A stretch of 64,000 nucleotides of DNA, taken from Pristimantibacillus sp052113225 (GTDB taxonomy: Bacteria > Bacillota > Bacilli > Paenibacillales > Paenibacillaceae). Under the pieces are notes generated by a model that made no database searches, was not told the origin of the DNA, and was given only the letters and a program-made list of their open reading frames with translations. Where the stretch lies: the NCBI RefSeq assembly GCF_052113225.1, contig NZ_JBFRCT010000011.1:124001-188000 (forward strand), given 5' to 3'. Of the stretch, positions 7,733 to 15,817 are shown in pieces; position 1 is the stretch's first letter, and each line of letters begins with the position of its first letter. Both the position numbers and the translations under genes were made by a program.

Positions 7733-9385
7733 TTATTTCGCTTGGTAATCTCCGCGATTATAATCAATGTCGCCTTTGTAGTCGATAAAGATGCCTTTGA
7801 ATCCAGGCTTAATCATGTAAACCGTGCTGTAGTAGTAGATCGGCATAATCGCACGGTCTGTACCAACTACCATTTCTTCCGCTTTGGACATAGCAGCCAT
7901 ACGTTTAGCTTGATCGTCTGTGCTGTATGCTTCTTTGATCAGAGCGTCATACTCAGGTTTTGCAAAGCCTGTATTGTTGTTGCCGCTCTTCGACGAGAAC
8001 AGGTCGATGAACGTCATAGGGTCATTATAGTCAGCGCCCCAACCGCCGCGTGCCACATCATAGTTCAGGTGGTTACGGTTGTCGAGGAAGACGCCCCATT
8101 CTTGCTTGCTAACTTCGGTTTTGATACCGAGGTTTTTGCTCCACATTTCAGCAATTGCCTCTGCAACCGCTTGGTGCAGTTCGTTTGTGTTGTAAGTCAG
8201 CTTAACAGTAGGCATTGCAGTCAGGCCTTCTTCTGCTAGACCTTCAGCAAGCAATTTTTTCGCTTCTGTAATGTCTTCTTTGAAGTAAGCAGAATCAGGA
8301 TGTTCCGTACGGAAATCGTCTTTCTCGCCTTTAATACCAGGAGGAACGATACCGTATGCTGGCGTTTGACCGCCTTTTGTTACGTTGTCAACGATATCTT
8401 GACGGTTGATCGCCATCGAAAGCGCTTCACGTACTTTTACATTGCTGTATGGTTTAAGCGTTGTATTGAACAGGTAGTAGTAAATGCTTGCACTGCCTTG
8501 AACTTTGAACTCATCCGCGTTGTTTTTCTTCAGCGTCGGGAATTGTTCGTTAGGGATCAGACCAGTAGGCATACCAGCGAAGTCAAGCTCGCCAGTTTGG
8601 TACATGCTCAGCTCTGTGTTCGAATCGTTAACTTCAGAGAAGACAACTTTCGTAAGCTTCACATCGTCTTTTGCATAGTAGTTGTCGTCTTTCACGAGTG
8701 TAATGGAGTTGTTCTTTTTCCACTCGCTCATTTTGAACGAACCGTTAGTAATCATAGTCGAAACATCAGTTGCCCATGCTTCGTTATCTTTCGCCGATTG
8801 GTGAACCGGGAAGAAGACTGTGAAGGACATCAGGCCCAGGAAGTAAGGAGTTGGCGAGTTCAGCTCTACTTGCAGCGTGTGCTCGTCAATTGCTTTTACA
8901 GCTACGTCGTCAGCCGTTACACCGTCAGCGCCAGTGTTGTAAGCTTCCGCGTTTTTGATGTAGTACAGCTGGTATGCATAGGCAGATGCTGCAGGTTTCA
9001 GGTTTGGATCAAGGGCGCGCTTCCACGCGTACTCGAAGTCGCCTGCTGTTACAGCGTCACCGTTGCTCCATTTCGCATCGTCGCGAATGGTGAAGGTATA
9101 CGTTTTGCCGTCATCGGAAATTTTCCATTCCTTAGCCATGCCAGGAACAACGTCACCCTTCTCGTCTTTACGAGTAAGGCCTTCGTACAAACCGTTTACA
9201 ACAGTTGCAGATACTTGGTCTTGAACTTGTGCCGGGTCAAGAGACGGCGGTTCAGTTGCAAGGTTCATGCGGAATACAGGTGCTTCGCTGCTTCCGGACT
9301 CTTCCTTAGGTGTACAGCCGACAGCTACGAGAGCCAGTGCCAGCAACACGGAGATCAATGTAAAGCCATGCTTCTTCTTCAACAT
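7733..9385 (-). CDS. oppA: oligopeptide-binding lipoprotein OppA
   Basis: Extracellular peptide-binding protein of the importer, 550 residues, family 5 solute-binding protein. It has a lipoprotein signal (hydrophobic stretch about 9-23, then Cys24 in LVAVGC), the N-terminal EPPSLDPAQVQDQ and LYEGLTRKDEKG segments, and the family signature region AKEWKISDDGKTYTFTIRDD. ATG at 9385 has GGGGAGG 6-7 nt upstream. First gene of the opp operon; its own promoter must lie in 9386-9700. Peptide uptake in this group also feeds quorum and sporulation signalling, but nothing here shows that for this copy. Confidence 0.95.
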   Translation of the reverse strand: MLKKKHGFTLISVLLALALVAVGCTPKEESGSSEAPVFRMNLATEPPSLDPAQVQDQVSATVVNGLYEGLTRKDEKGDVVPGMAKEWKISDDGKTYTFTIRDDAKWSNGDAVTAGDFEYAWKRALDPNLKPAASAYAYQLYYIKNAEAYNTGADGVTADDVAVKAIDEHTLQVELNSPTPYFLGLMSFTVFFPVHQSAKDNEAWATDVSTMITNGSFKMSEWKKNNSITLVKDDNYYAKDDVKLTKVVFSEVNDSNTELSMYQTGELDFAGMPTGLIPNEQFPTLKKNNADEFKVQGSASIYYYLFNTTLKPYSNVKVREALSMAINRQDIVDNVTKGGQTPAYGIVPPGIKGEKDDFRTEHPDSAYFKEDITEAKKLLAEGLAEEGLTAMPTVKLTYNTNELHQAVAEAIAEMWSKNLGIKTEVSKQEWGVFLDNRNHLNYDVARGGWGADYNDPMTFIDLFSSKSGNNNTGFAKPEYDALIKEAYSTDDQAKRMAAMSKAEEMVVGTDRAIMPIYYYSTVYMIKPGFKGIFIDYKGDIDYNRGDYQAK

Positions 9386-9711
9386 AAATTTTCCTCCCCT
9401 GATGTAAACCCTGTCTTTTTATATTGTAATAATTTGACATTACATAATTAAACAATTTGAAAATTCATGCGTTTAACTGAATAAATATCAGTGAACGTTT
9501 GTTCATTCCGCCATGTTTACATATGTTCACGCCGAATTAGCACAATATTAATGTTAATTTAATATACCGTAGATAAATATACAATATTTATTTATGTTTT
9601 GTCACTCCCCAGAAATTACATTTCGTAAATTGTCGAATATTGACGATTCATGTAGAAGTGTAATGCCTGCCTCCTATAGGATGCTGCAATCGCAAAGGGT
9701 TAATTCACCAT
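9386..9711 (-). promoter_or_regulatory. upstream region of oppA (AT-rich, promoter not resolved)
   Basis: This 326-base gene-free stretch is strongly AT-rich. On the minus strand near 9440-9465 is AATTTTCAAATTGTT, which matches 11 of 15 positions of the CodY box AATTTTCWGAAAATT, and TACAATATAAA further downstream could be a -10. CodY control of opp is common in Firmicutes but the match is partial. I see no ORF or RNA family here. Confidence 0.35.
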
Positions 9712-9762
9712 AAAAAAAAGACTGCCCTTCAGGTCAAGGATGACCTGAAGGGCAGTCTTTGA
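9712..9762 (-). terminator. rho-independent terminator of glyA
   Basis: Perfect 20-bp stem (AAAGACTGCCCTTCAGGTCA and its complement) with a 4-nt loop, followed on the minus strand by eight T. It ends the rpiB-ywlG-glyA unit. Confidence 0.96.
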
Positions 9763-9776
9763 AGAAACAAATAAAA

Positions 9777-11030
9777 TTAGTATTTCATGTTCGGGTAAAG
9801 CGGGTATTGTGCTGTCAAATCACGAACCATGCCAGTCGCTTTCGCCAGTACGGCTTCGTCATTAGGATTTTTCAGCGTCATCGCGATCACTTCGCCAATG
9901 ATTTTCATTGCTTTCTCATCCATACCGCGGGAAGTTGCAGCTGGAGTACCAAGACGGATACCGCTTGTAATGAACGGGCTTGTTGGATCAAATGGAATTG
10001 CGTTCTTGTTCGCTGTAATACCGATCGAATCAAGTACATGCTCAGCAGCTTTACCTGTGATGTTAAGGCTGCGAGTATCAACCAGCATCAAGTGGTTGTC
10101 AGTACCGCCGGATACGATGTTGATGCCTTCGGAGATCAGCGTCTCGGACAATACTTTTGCGTTGTTAATAACTTGTTGTGCATATTCTTTCCACGACGGT
10201 TGAAGAACTTCTCCGAATGCAACAGCTTTAGCTGCAATAACATGCATCAGAGGGCCGCCTTGCGAACCAGGGAATACCGCTTTATCGATTGCTGCTGCCC
10301 AAGGTTGACGACACAGAATCATACCGCCGCGAGGACCACGAAGCGTTTTGTGTGTTGTTGTTGTAACGAAGTGTGCGTGAGGCACTGGGCTCGGATGCAA
10401 ACCAGCTGCAACAAGACCCGCGATATGTGCCATATCAACCATGAACAATGCGCCTACGTCTTCAGCGATTTTACCCATTTTCTCGAAGTCGATTGTACGA
10501 GGGTATGCGCTCGCGCCAGCTACGATCAAGCGAGGACGGTGTTTGAATGCCGCTTTACGTACTTCATCATAGTTGATTGTGAATGTTTCTTCGTCAACGC
10601 CATAAGCGACAAAGTTATAAAGAAGACCGGAAGCGTTAACCGGGCTGCCGTGTGTCAAGTGGCCGCCATGTGCCAGGTTCATACCAAGAACCGTATCACC
10701 AGGCTTCAGAACAGCCAGGTATACAGCCATGTTTGCTTGTGCGCCGGAGTGTGGTTGTACGTTCGCATGCTCAGCACCGAAAATTTCTTTTGCACGATCA
10801 CGTGCGATATCTTCCACAATGTCAACATGCTCGCAGCCGCCGTAGAAACGTTTGCCTGGGTAGCCTTCTGCATATTTATTCGTCAGTACTGAACCCAATG
10901 CTTCGATAACCGCTTCGCTAACGATGTTCTCGGATGCGATCAGCTCGATGTTATCGCGTTGGCGCTGCAGTTCAAGGCCCATTGCCTTTAATACTTCAGG
11001 ATCTTGGTTACGTAAGTTTTCCATTGTCAT
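9777..11030 (-). CDS. glyA: serine hydroxymethyltransferase
   Basis: PLP enzyme converting serine and tetrahydrofolate to glycine and 5,10-methylene-THF, the main source of one-carbon units. At 417 residues it is full length, with the PLP-lysine motif VTTTTHKTLRGPRGG (about 222-236), the HGGHLTHG segment and the N-terminal IELIASEN stretch. ATG at 11030 has GGAGG 9 nt upstream; a second ATG is two codons later. Last gene of a unit headed by a ZTP riboswitch, which fits a one-carbon role. Confidence 0.97.
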   Translation of the reverse strand: MTMENLRNQDPEVLKAMGLELQRQRDNIELIASENIVSEAVIEALGSVLTNKYAEGYPGKRFYGGCEHVDIVEDIARDRAKEIFGAEHANVQPHSGAQANMAVYLAVLKPGDTVLGMNLAHGGHLTHGSPVNASGLLYNFVAYGVDEETFTINYDEVRKAAFKHRPRLIVAGASAYPRTIDFEKMGKIAEDVGALFMVDMAHIAGLVAAGLHPSPVPHAHFVTTTTHKTLRGPRGGMILCRQPWAAAIDKAVFPGSQGGPLMHVIAAKAVAFGEVLQPSWKEYAQQVINNAKVLSETLISEGINIVSGGTDNHLMLVDTRSLNITGKAAEHVLDSIGITANKNAIPFDPTSPFITSGIRLGTPAATSRGMDEKAMKIIGEVIAMTLKNPNDEAVLAKATGMVRDLTAQYPLYPNMKY

Positions 11031-11051
11031 TGTGAAAAGCCTCCTAATATT

Positions 11052-11654
11052 TTAATCGCATGATCCTGACGTCTGCTCTGGCGCCAGGCCGCTGTCTTCC
11101 AAAGTGTACACTGCACGGGCTCCGCCAATGAGCTTAGGCCTTGTAAAAGCCATCGTCACATGAGCTGCACCAATCGACCTGATCGAAGGTCGGACTGGCA
11201 CGGCAACCCGGCGGAGATGCATGCCGATGAAGGTGTCACCGATATCGATTCCGGCATGTGCTTGCACCGTTTCAACCAGGCAGGCTTCCGGCAATTGTCG
11301 GTAAGCATAGGCTGCCATCGAGCCGCCCGCTTTCCGAACAGGTATCGCCGCAACCTCGTCCAGACCAAATTTGTCTGCGGCCTCACGAGATAGAACAAGT
11401 GCCCGATTCAAATGCTCACAGCATTGATATACAGGGTAAAATCCAATCTCGCTCCGAACCGCTTCAACTCCCGCATAGATCTGTGCGGCTGTCGCCAGCG
11501 TTCCGGATGTACCGATACGGTGGCCCAGTACTTCACTTGTACTGGTGCCGATAACAAGCAGTTGTCCGGCCTTCAGCCCTCCGGCTGAAGCAAGTTCCCG
11601 AACAATCGTCTCCACATCACTTGCAATTGAAGCTAATTCCTCGTGATTGCTCAT
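11052..11654 (-). CDS. ywlG: TIGR01440/DUF436 family protein (YwlG-like)
   Basis: A 200-residue soluble protein of the TIGR01440 (DUF436) family, function unknown. The conserved core GTSTSEVLGHRIGTSGT (about 36-52) and the segment QCCEHLNRALVLSRE (about 101-115) are recognisable, with paired Cys. No signal peptide or membrane segment. It sits between rpiB and glyA exactly as ywlG does in Bacillus, so its task is probably linked to their shared riboswitch control. The gap to glyA is 21 nt. Confidence 0.85.
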   Translation of the reverse strand: MSNHEELASIASDVETIVRELASAGGLKAGQLLVIGTSTSEVLGHRIGTSGTLATAAQIYAGVEAVRSEIGFYPVYQCCEHLNRALVLSREAADKFGLDEVAAIPVRKAGGSMAAYAYRQLPEACLVETVQAHAGIDIGDTFIGMHLRRVAVPVRPSIRSIGAAHVTMAFTRPKLIGGARAVYTLEDSGLAPEQTSGSCD

Positions 11655-11685
11655 GCTGCACCGCTCCTTCTATATCGTTTCGATC

Positions 11686-12144
11686 TTAAGGATGTACAGT
11701 ATATTGCTGCTCGATTTGCTTCACTTTCTGAACACGTCCTGCATGACGGTCACCATTGGAGAATGGCGTTTCCAGCCAGATGCGGACAATTTCCTGTGCA
11801 AGGCCTGGGCCGATAATGCGTTCGCCCATAGCAAGTACATTCGTATCATTATGCTCGCGAGTTGCCTGCGCCGAGAACATGTCATGCACCAAAGCGCATC
11901 GGATACCTGGCACTTTATTAGCCGCAATCGACATTCCAATGCCTGTACCGCAAATAAGAATGCCGCGGTCAGCCTGACCACTTGCTACTTTATCCGCTAC
12001 CGGCAGTGCATAATCGGGATAATCCACAGATTGATTGCAGTCACAGCCCAAATCTTCAATCTCATGTCCTTGCGATAAAAGGAACGGAACGATTTCATCT
12101 TTCAACCGGTAACCCGCATGATCTGCACCAATTGCAATTTTCAA
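11686..12144 (-). CDS. rpiB: ribose-5-phosphate isomerase B (RpiB/LacAB family)
   Basis: Interconverts ribulose-5-P and ribose-5-P, feeding PRPP and nucleotide synthesis. 152 residues. Family features: N-terminal IGADHAGYRLK (about 5-15), the catalytic Cys loop ILICGTGIGMSIAANK (about 63-78), and the HNDTNVLAMGERIIG segment (about 98-112). First gene after the ZTP riboswitch at 12242-12375, so ribose-5-P supply and one-carbon supply by glyA appear to be induced together. Confidence 0.95.
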   Translation of the reverse strand: MKIAIGADHAGYRLKDEIVPFLLSQGHEIEDLGCDCNQSVDYPDYALPVADKVASGQADRGILICGTGIGMSIAANKVPGIRCALVHDMFSAQATREHNDTNVLAMGERIIGPGLAQEIVRIWLETPFSNGDRHAGRVQKVKQIEQQYTVHP

Positions 12145-12241
12145 CGTAAACCCTCCTGTTATTTTGCAGCATCCTTAGCAAAATAAGTATCTGTTTGTCG
12201 AATCATACGGACTTATTATACCTAAATTCCGCAGAAAAGAC

Positions 12242-12375
12242 GAAAAAAAGAGCATGACATGCTTAATAGCATGCTGCTCTTTGCCCAGGCGACCGGCCGT
12301 ATGTTCCGATGCTCCACCGTGGTTACCCACTTCCGTCGCCAGTTACATCGGAAACCGTCTTTGTTACCTCCATGA
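12242..12375 (-). ncRNA. ZTP (ZMP) riboswitch, pfl motif, with terminator
   Basis: On the minus strand the aptamer shows the conserved pfl elements in order: AACTGGCGACGG, a GTGGGTAACCAC hairpin, GGTGGAGCATCGGAA, and GGCCGGTCGCCTGGGCA. A terminator follows at once: AGAGCAGCATGCT, loop, AGCATGTCATGCTCT, then seven T. Ligand binding by ZTP/ZMP, which accumulates when 10-formyl-THF is short, is known to prevent termination in this class. It precedes rpiB-ywlG-glyA by about 100 nt. Confidence 0.94.
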
Positions 12376-12442
12376 TAGCCGATTCATCGTTAGAAATCAA
12401 TCGCTTAAATGGCTAATTTCAGCCTAATTTCAGCATGGAATT

Positions 12443-13021
12443 TCATCCCTTTTTGAGCATCCTCAGCAGGGTTTTCAGGCTCTCTTCAATCTCTGAAGCA
12501 CAGCTTTCATACATGCTGAGTGTACCACCGAAAGGATCGGCAATATCGAAGCTAGGAATACGGCGTTCAAGCTCAAGGAGCCGTGTCCGCTCTGCAGTAG
12601 ACAGCTGCTGGCCCAACACCTGCTTCATATGCATCTCAGTAAACAGACGCTCAAGCTCCTCAATATCCGCCTGTACATCCGTATCTTGATTGACATATTC
12701 CTTCAGCGTATAGGCTTTATCCACCGCCTCAGGAAACCAGTTAATCAGATTTCGTTTATGCCCCGATGTCATGGTCAGAATCAGGTCAGACCAAGCGACA
12801 ATCTCACCGCTAAGCGCCCGTGAAGAACCCTGAGGCTCTACTGCTTTGCCTCGCAGCGTTGTAGCCGCATGGGCCGAGATCGGCAGTCCGTCAATTGTTG
12901 ACACCCCCGCAGAACGAACCTCAAGCGGAATGCCCTGCTGCTTTGCCATTGCTCTCAGCATAGCTTCTGCCATCGGGGATCGGCATGTATTGCCGGTACA
13001 AACAAACAAGATGCGTGTCAT
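12443..13021 (-). CDS. ywlE: protein-arginine phosphatase YwlE (low-MW phosphatase fold)
   Basis: The P-loop CTGNTCRSP (about residues 8-16) contains the Thr after the first Cys-x pair that distinguishes arginine phosphatases from tyrosine phosphatases (where Ile or Leu is usual). YwlE counteracts the arginine kinase McsB and so protects proteins from ClpC-ClpP. The C-terminal DIADPFGGTLSMYE segment holds the catalytic Asp. At 192 residues it is about 40 longer than the Bacillus enzyme, mainly through a central insert (about 100-150). Position between mntP and rpiB matches ywlE. Confidence 0.88.
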   Translation of the reverse strand: MTRILFVCTGNTCRSPMAEAMLRAMAKQQGIPLEVRSAGVSTIDGLPISAHAATTLRGKAVEPQGSSRALSGEIVAWSDLILTMTSGHKRNLINWFPEAVDKAYTLKEYVNQDTDVQADIEELERLFTEMHMKQVLGQQLSTAERTRLLELERRIPSFDIADPFGGTLSMYESCASEIEESLKTLLRMLKKG

Positions 13022-13060
13022 GCTGCATTCCCCTTTCTGTGCCGCTAATCTGTCTCATTT

Positions 13061-13621
13061 TTATAGTATAAATAACAATCCAAATATCAATAAGATCGCC
13101 CCGCCAAGCGCTTCGCCATACCCACCGAGGTTTTGGCTCACCCTGCGCCCAAGCAGGAGGCCACACACGGACATTAATCCGCCAAAAAAACCAAACAGCA
13201 GTACAGTCAGCACGATATCTGCCGCAAACATACCAAGTGTTACACCAACAGAAAAGGAATCGATACTAACGCTAAACGCGAATAAAAACGTTCCAATCGA
13301 GGAACGGTAGTCGATCGATTGAACAGCTTCTCCCCTAAGCGCACTATAAATCATATGCCCGCCCAAAAGCAGCAACAAAACTCCTGCCGCCATTGTAGCC
13401 ACATCGCCAAGCAGACCACTGACGAAATGCCCGGCGTACATCCCTGCCAGCGGCATGATGACATGGAACAGTGCAATGATCGCACTTAGCCGCAGCACAT
13501 CACGAAGACGAATACCTTTAAGTCCAATTCCAATCCCTAACGAAAATGCATCCATGCCTAGCGCAACCGCCATTATGAGCAGTGTCGCGAATTGTCCGGC
13601 ATGTAAAGTTGCATCTGTCAC
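13061..13621 (-). CDS. mntP: MntP-family putative Mn2+ efflux pump
   Basis: A 186-residue membrane protein with six predicted TM helices arranged as two related halves. Each half carries an Asp-containing motif, ALGMDAFSLGIG in helix 1 and SVSIDSFSVGVT in helix 4, the metal-path signature of MntP. GTG start at 13621. The same gene (ywlD) sits here in Bacillus. In several bacteria mntP is controlled by a yybP-type Mn riboswitch; I see none in the short gap upstream. Confidence 0.88.
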   Translation of the reverse strand: MTDATLHAGQFATLLIMAVALGMDAFSLGIGIGLKGIRLRDVLRLSAIIALFHVIMPLAGMYAGHFVSGLLGDVATMAAGVLLLLLGGHMIYSALRGEAVQSIDYRSSIGTFLFAFSVSIDSFSVGVTLGMFAADIVLTVLLFGFFGGLMSVCGLLLGRRVSQNLGGYGEALGGAILLIFGLLFIL

Positions 13622-13689
13622 GCTATCGCCCCCATGTCCACATCCATTCTTTAACCAAGATATGCGGACAAGGGGACAAACATACTACT

Positions 13690-14760
13690 CTATAACCGGA
13701 CGATTTGATGCCCGGCAGCTTTCGCTAGACGGTTCATAAGAGCAAGGCCTATCCCTTCCTCAGAGCAGCCTTCCGCCCAAATACGCTGCACGCCTTCGGC
13801 ATCAAACTGGCGAAGTGCGGCATAAAGCCGGTGCGCCGCCTGTTCCAAACGCTGCTCGCTTCCGTAAGTCAACACGAGATCCGCATCAAAGGCAGCCGTT
13901 CTTTCATCGAAAGTAAGGACACCTGTCTTGAGTTGCGATGTTCTTACTTCATTTAGCTGCTGCTGAATGTAACGTACTGCCTTAGCTGGATCCCCCTGAA
14001 CGATCACAAGATCACCCTGCGGAGCATAATGCGTATATTTCATACCTGGCGACCGCGGCGCTTCGGTTACTTCAGACTTGGTTGAAGCTGGAGCATCAAT
14101 GACTGCTTCCGGAGCAGCGCTCTGCAGTTGTTCTGCGGTAATGCCGCCTGGACGAAGGATACGAATCGTATTCGAATCCGGCAGCTCAATCACTGTTGAC
14201 TCCAGTCCAACCCCCGTCGCTCCGCCATCTACAACTCCGCTTATTTTACCACCGAGATCCTCCAGCACATGCTCTGCGAGTGTAGGACTTGGGCGGCCCG
14301 AACGATTGGCACTTGGTGCGGCAACTGGACAGTCGGACTGCTGTATGAGCGCAAGCGCGGCCGGATGATCCGGCATTCGTACACCAACAGTAGAAAGCCC
14401 TGCTGTTACAAGAGGTGACACCGCTTCAGGACGCACCGGCAGAACAAGCGTCAAAGGCCCGGGCCACAGCTGCTTCATCAGGCTTCCGGCAAGCTCTGGA
14501 TATGGGAGTACCAGCTCATCGAGCTGCCGTTCGTCGGCAATATGCACGATAAGTGGATTATCCGAAGGGCGTCCCTTCGCTTTGAAGATGGCCTCTACTG
14601 CCTTGGAATTACGTGCATCGGCCCCAAGGCCGTATACCGTTTCCGTCGGAAAAGCAACCAATTCGCCTTCGCGCAGAAGAGCCGCCGCTTCCGCTAATTG
14701 CTCGGCGAGTATCTCCGGATTACTCCGGCCCATTACCTGCCAAACCTTTGTTGTCGTCAT
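13690..14760 (-). CDS. tsaC: L-threonylcarbamoyladenylate synthase (Sua5/YwlC)
   Basis: Makes threonylcarbamoyl-AMP from Thr, bicarbonate and ATP, the first step of the t6A modification at A37 of ANN-decoding tRNAs. 356 residues: an N-terminal YrdC domain (about 18-205) with FPTETVYGLGADA and KAKGRPSDNPLIVHI, and a C-terminal Sua5 domain (about 235-350) joined by a linker with SPGMKYTHYAP. This two-domain form is typical of Firmicutes. Upstream of mntP on the same strand, gap 68 nt. Confidence 0.93.
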   Translation of the reverse strand: MTTTKVWQVMGRSNPEILAEQLAEAAALLREGELVAFPTETVYGLGADARNSKAVEAIFKAKGRPSDNPLIVHIADERQLDELVLPYPELAGSLMKQLWPGPLTLVLPVRPEAVSPLVTAGLSTVGVRMPDHPAALALIQQSDCPVAAPSANRSGRPSPTLAEHVLEDLGGKISGVVDGGATGVGLESTVIELPDSNTIRILRPGGITAEQLQSAAPEAVIDAPASTKSEVTEAPRSPGMKYTHYAPQGDLVIVQGDPAKAVRYIQQQLNEVRTSQLKTGVLTFDERTAAFDADLVLTYGSEQRLEQAAHRLYAALRQFDAEGVQRIWAEGCSEEGIGLALMNRLAKAAGHQIVRL

Positions 14761-14831
14761 CTCTATCCTTCAATCCCTGCTATTAAAGTTCATCTACTGC
14801 CCCCATTATAGCATATGCCTTCTAAATTGCA

Positions 14832-14873
14832 GAGCAGCAGCCCTCCATCAGCACTTGCATACTTGAGTGGAGG
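14832..14873 (-). terminator. possible terminator hairpin after spoIIR
   Basis: Stem GCCCTCCA / TGGAGGGC with a 20-nt loop about 17 nt past the spoIIR stop. No T-run follows, so termination is uncertain. Confidence 0.4.
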
Positions 14874-14889
14874 GCCGCCATTTTGCTGA

Positions 14890-15642
14890 CTAGGAGAACA
14901 GGCTTTTCAGCCAGTGGATGAACTGTTGAATCATTTCCCACAGGAAAAACTTTGCTTCAGGCGCTTTACCTTGGCCTTGGTCATCCTTTGCTTGCTGAGC
15001 AGAAACTTCGGCTTTGCTGTCAGCTGCTTTTTCAACTTTCCCGTTGCTGTCTTGGTTATGATCAGCTGATGCGGTTTGGACAGTCCCTGCTTTCACAGCG
15101 TCAGCATCCGGATCAGCGGCTGCAGCTTCACCTGTTGCTGCGTCGATGAAGCAAAGCGGCGGGAACAATACACACCACCAGTTCTGACCTTGGCCTTCAC
15201 CAAGTGTAATCAGAAGAGCTTCATAGTTACCTGCAGGATATACTTCATTGCTGTACATTTTGGTAGGGAACGGAACCATGCCAAGCTCAGCATGATACGA
15301 ATAATCAAACCCGCGGCTTGCCAGCACATCTGCAACAATCTCCTCAATTTCACCCATATGATCATGCACCGTTTGGCGCGCTTCTTCAATTGTTTGCGGA
15401 CCTGTCACCCAGTTATCCATCGCCTTAACAACAGCATCACGAACAACACGTTTCACCGCTTGATCAGCAGGTGCATCCGAATTTGCCAGAATACGCAGAC
15501 GAATGGATTCTTGCGGAATAATAGTATCTACTACTGCTGCATCTGTACGTTGCTGCTCCCAGCTCATCACCAGAACAAATAATACGATAACCAACAAACC
15601 ATAAGATTTACGGAAATAAAATAGGGAATTAGTGCGGGACAT
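14890..15642 (-). CDS. spoIIR: stage II sporulation protein R
   Basis: Forespore-made secreted signal that triggers SpoIIGA to process pro-sigma-E in the mother cell. 250 residues from ATG 15642, chosen because GAGAGGAG is about 10 nt upstream; the TTG at 15651 would sit on top of the Shine-Dalgarno. N-terminal TM/signal anchor (about 9-26), then the conserved SpoIIR core with IRLRILANSDAPADQAVKRV (about 45-64) and the ITLGEGQGQNWWCVLFPPLC motif (about 144-163). A polar, Ala/Asp/Lys-rich tail of about 60 residues and a hydrophobic, Trp-containing end follow the core. Transcribed from a matching sigma-F promoter. Confidence 0.93.
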   Translation of the reverse strand: MSRTNSLFYFRKSYGLLVIVLFVLVMSWEQQRTDAAVVDTIIPQESIRLRILANSDAPADQAVKRVVRDAVVKAMDNWVTGPQTIEEARQTVHDHMGEIEEIVADVLASRGFDYSYHAELGMVPFPTKMYSNEVYPAGNYEALLITLGEGQGQNWWCVLFPPLCFIDAATGEAAAADPDADAVKAGTVQTASADHNQDSNGKVEKAADSKAEVSAQQAKDDQGQGKAPEAKFFLWEMIQQFIHWLKSLFS

Positions 15643-15710
15643 ATGACACAAGCTCCTCTCGATGGCACCCGTCAGTGCCTCAGCTTGCGTTCCGGAACGT
15701 ATCTATCCGT

Positions 15711-15740
15711 CATTATGTCCGTGAATCCCACTCTATAAAC
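15711..15740 (-). promoter_or_regulatory. sigma-F type promoter of spoIIR
   Basis: Read on the minus strand: -35 GTTTA (15740-15736), exactly 15 nt, then -10 GGACATAATG (15720-15711). Every position fits the Bacillus sigma-F consensus GYWTA-N15-GGNNANAHTR. spoIIR is a known sigma-F target. Confidence 0.88.
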
Positions 15741-15817
15741 CTAGTAGAGAAAATGAAAATGATAGAGTTTGTTTTCATGAATGGGAGGAGCGGGAATGCA
15801 CAGGGGGATGCGGGCGA

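Noticed and set aside
8300..9451. 383-codon plus-strand ORF opposite oppA, and similar long ORFs opposite glyA (9759-10892), prmC (16246-17238), ychF (21124-22179) and glnS (34606-35655)
   Set aside because: These are antisense shadows of well-recognised genes, with implausible Cys/His/Arg-rich composition and no ribosome sites.
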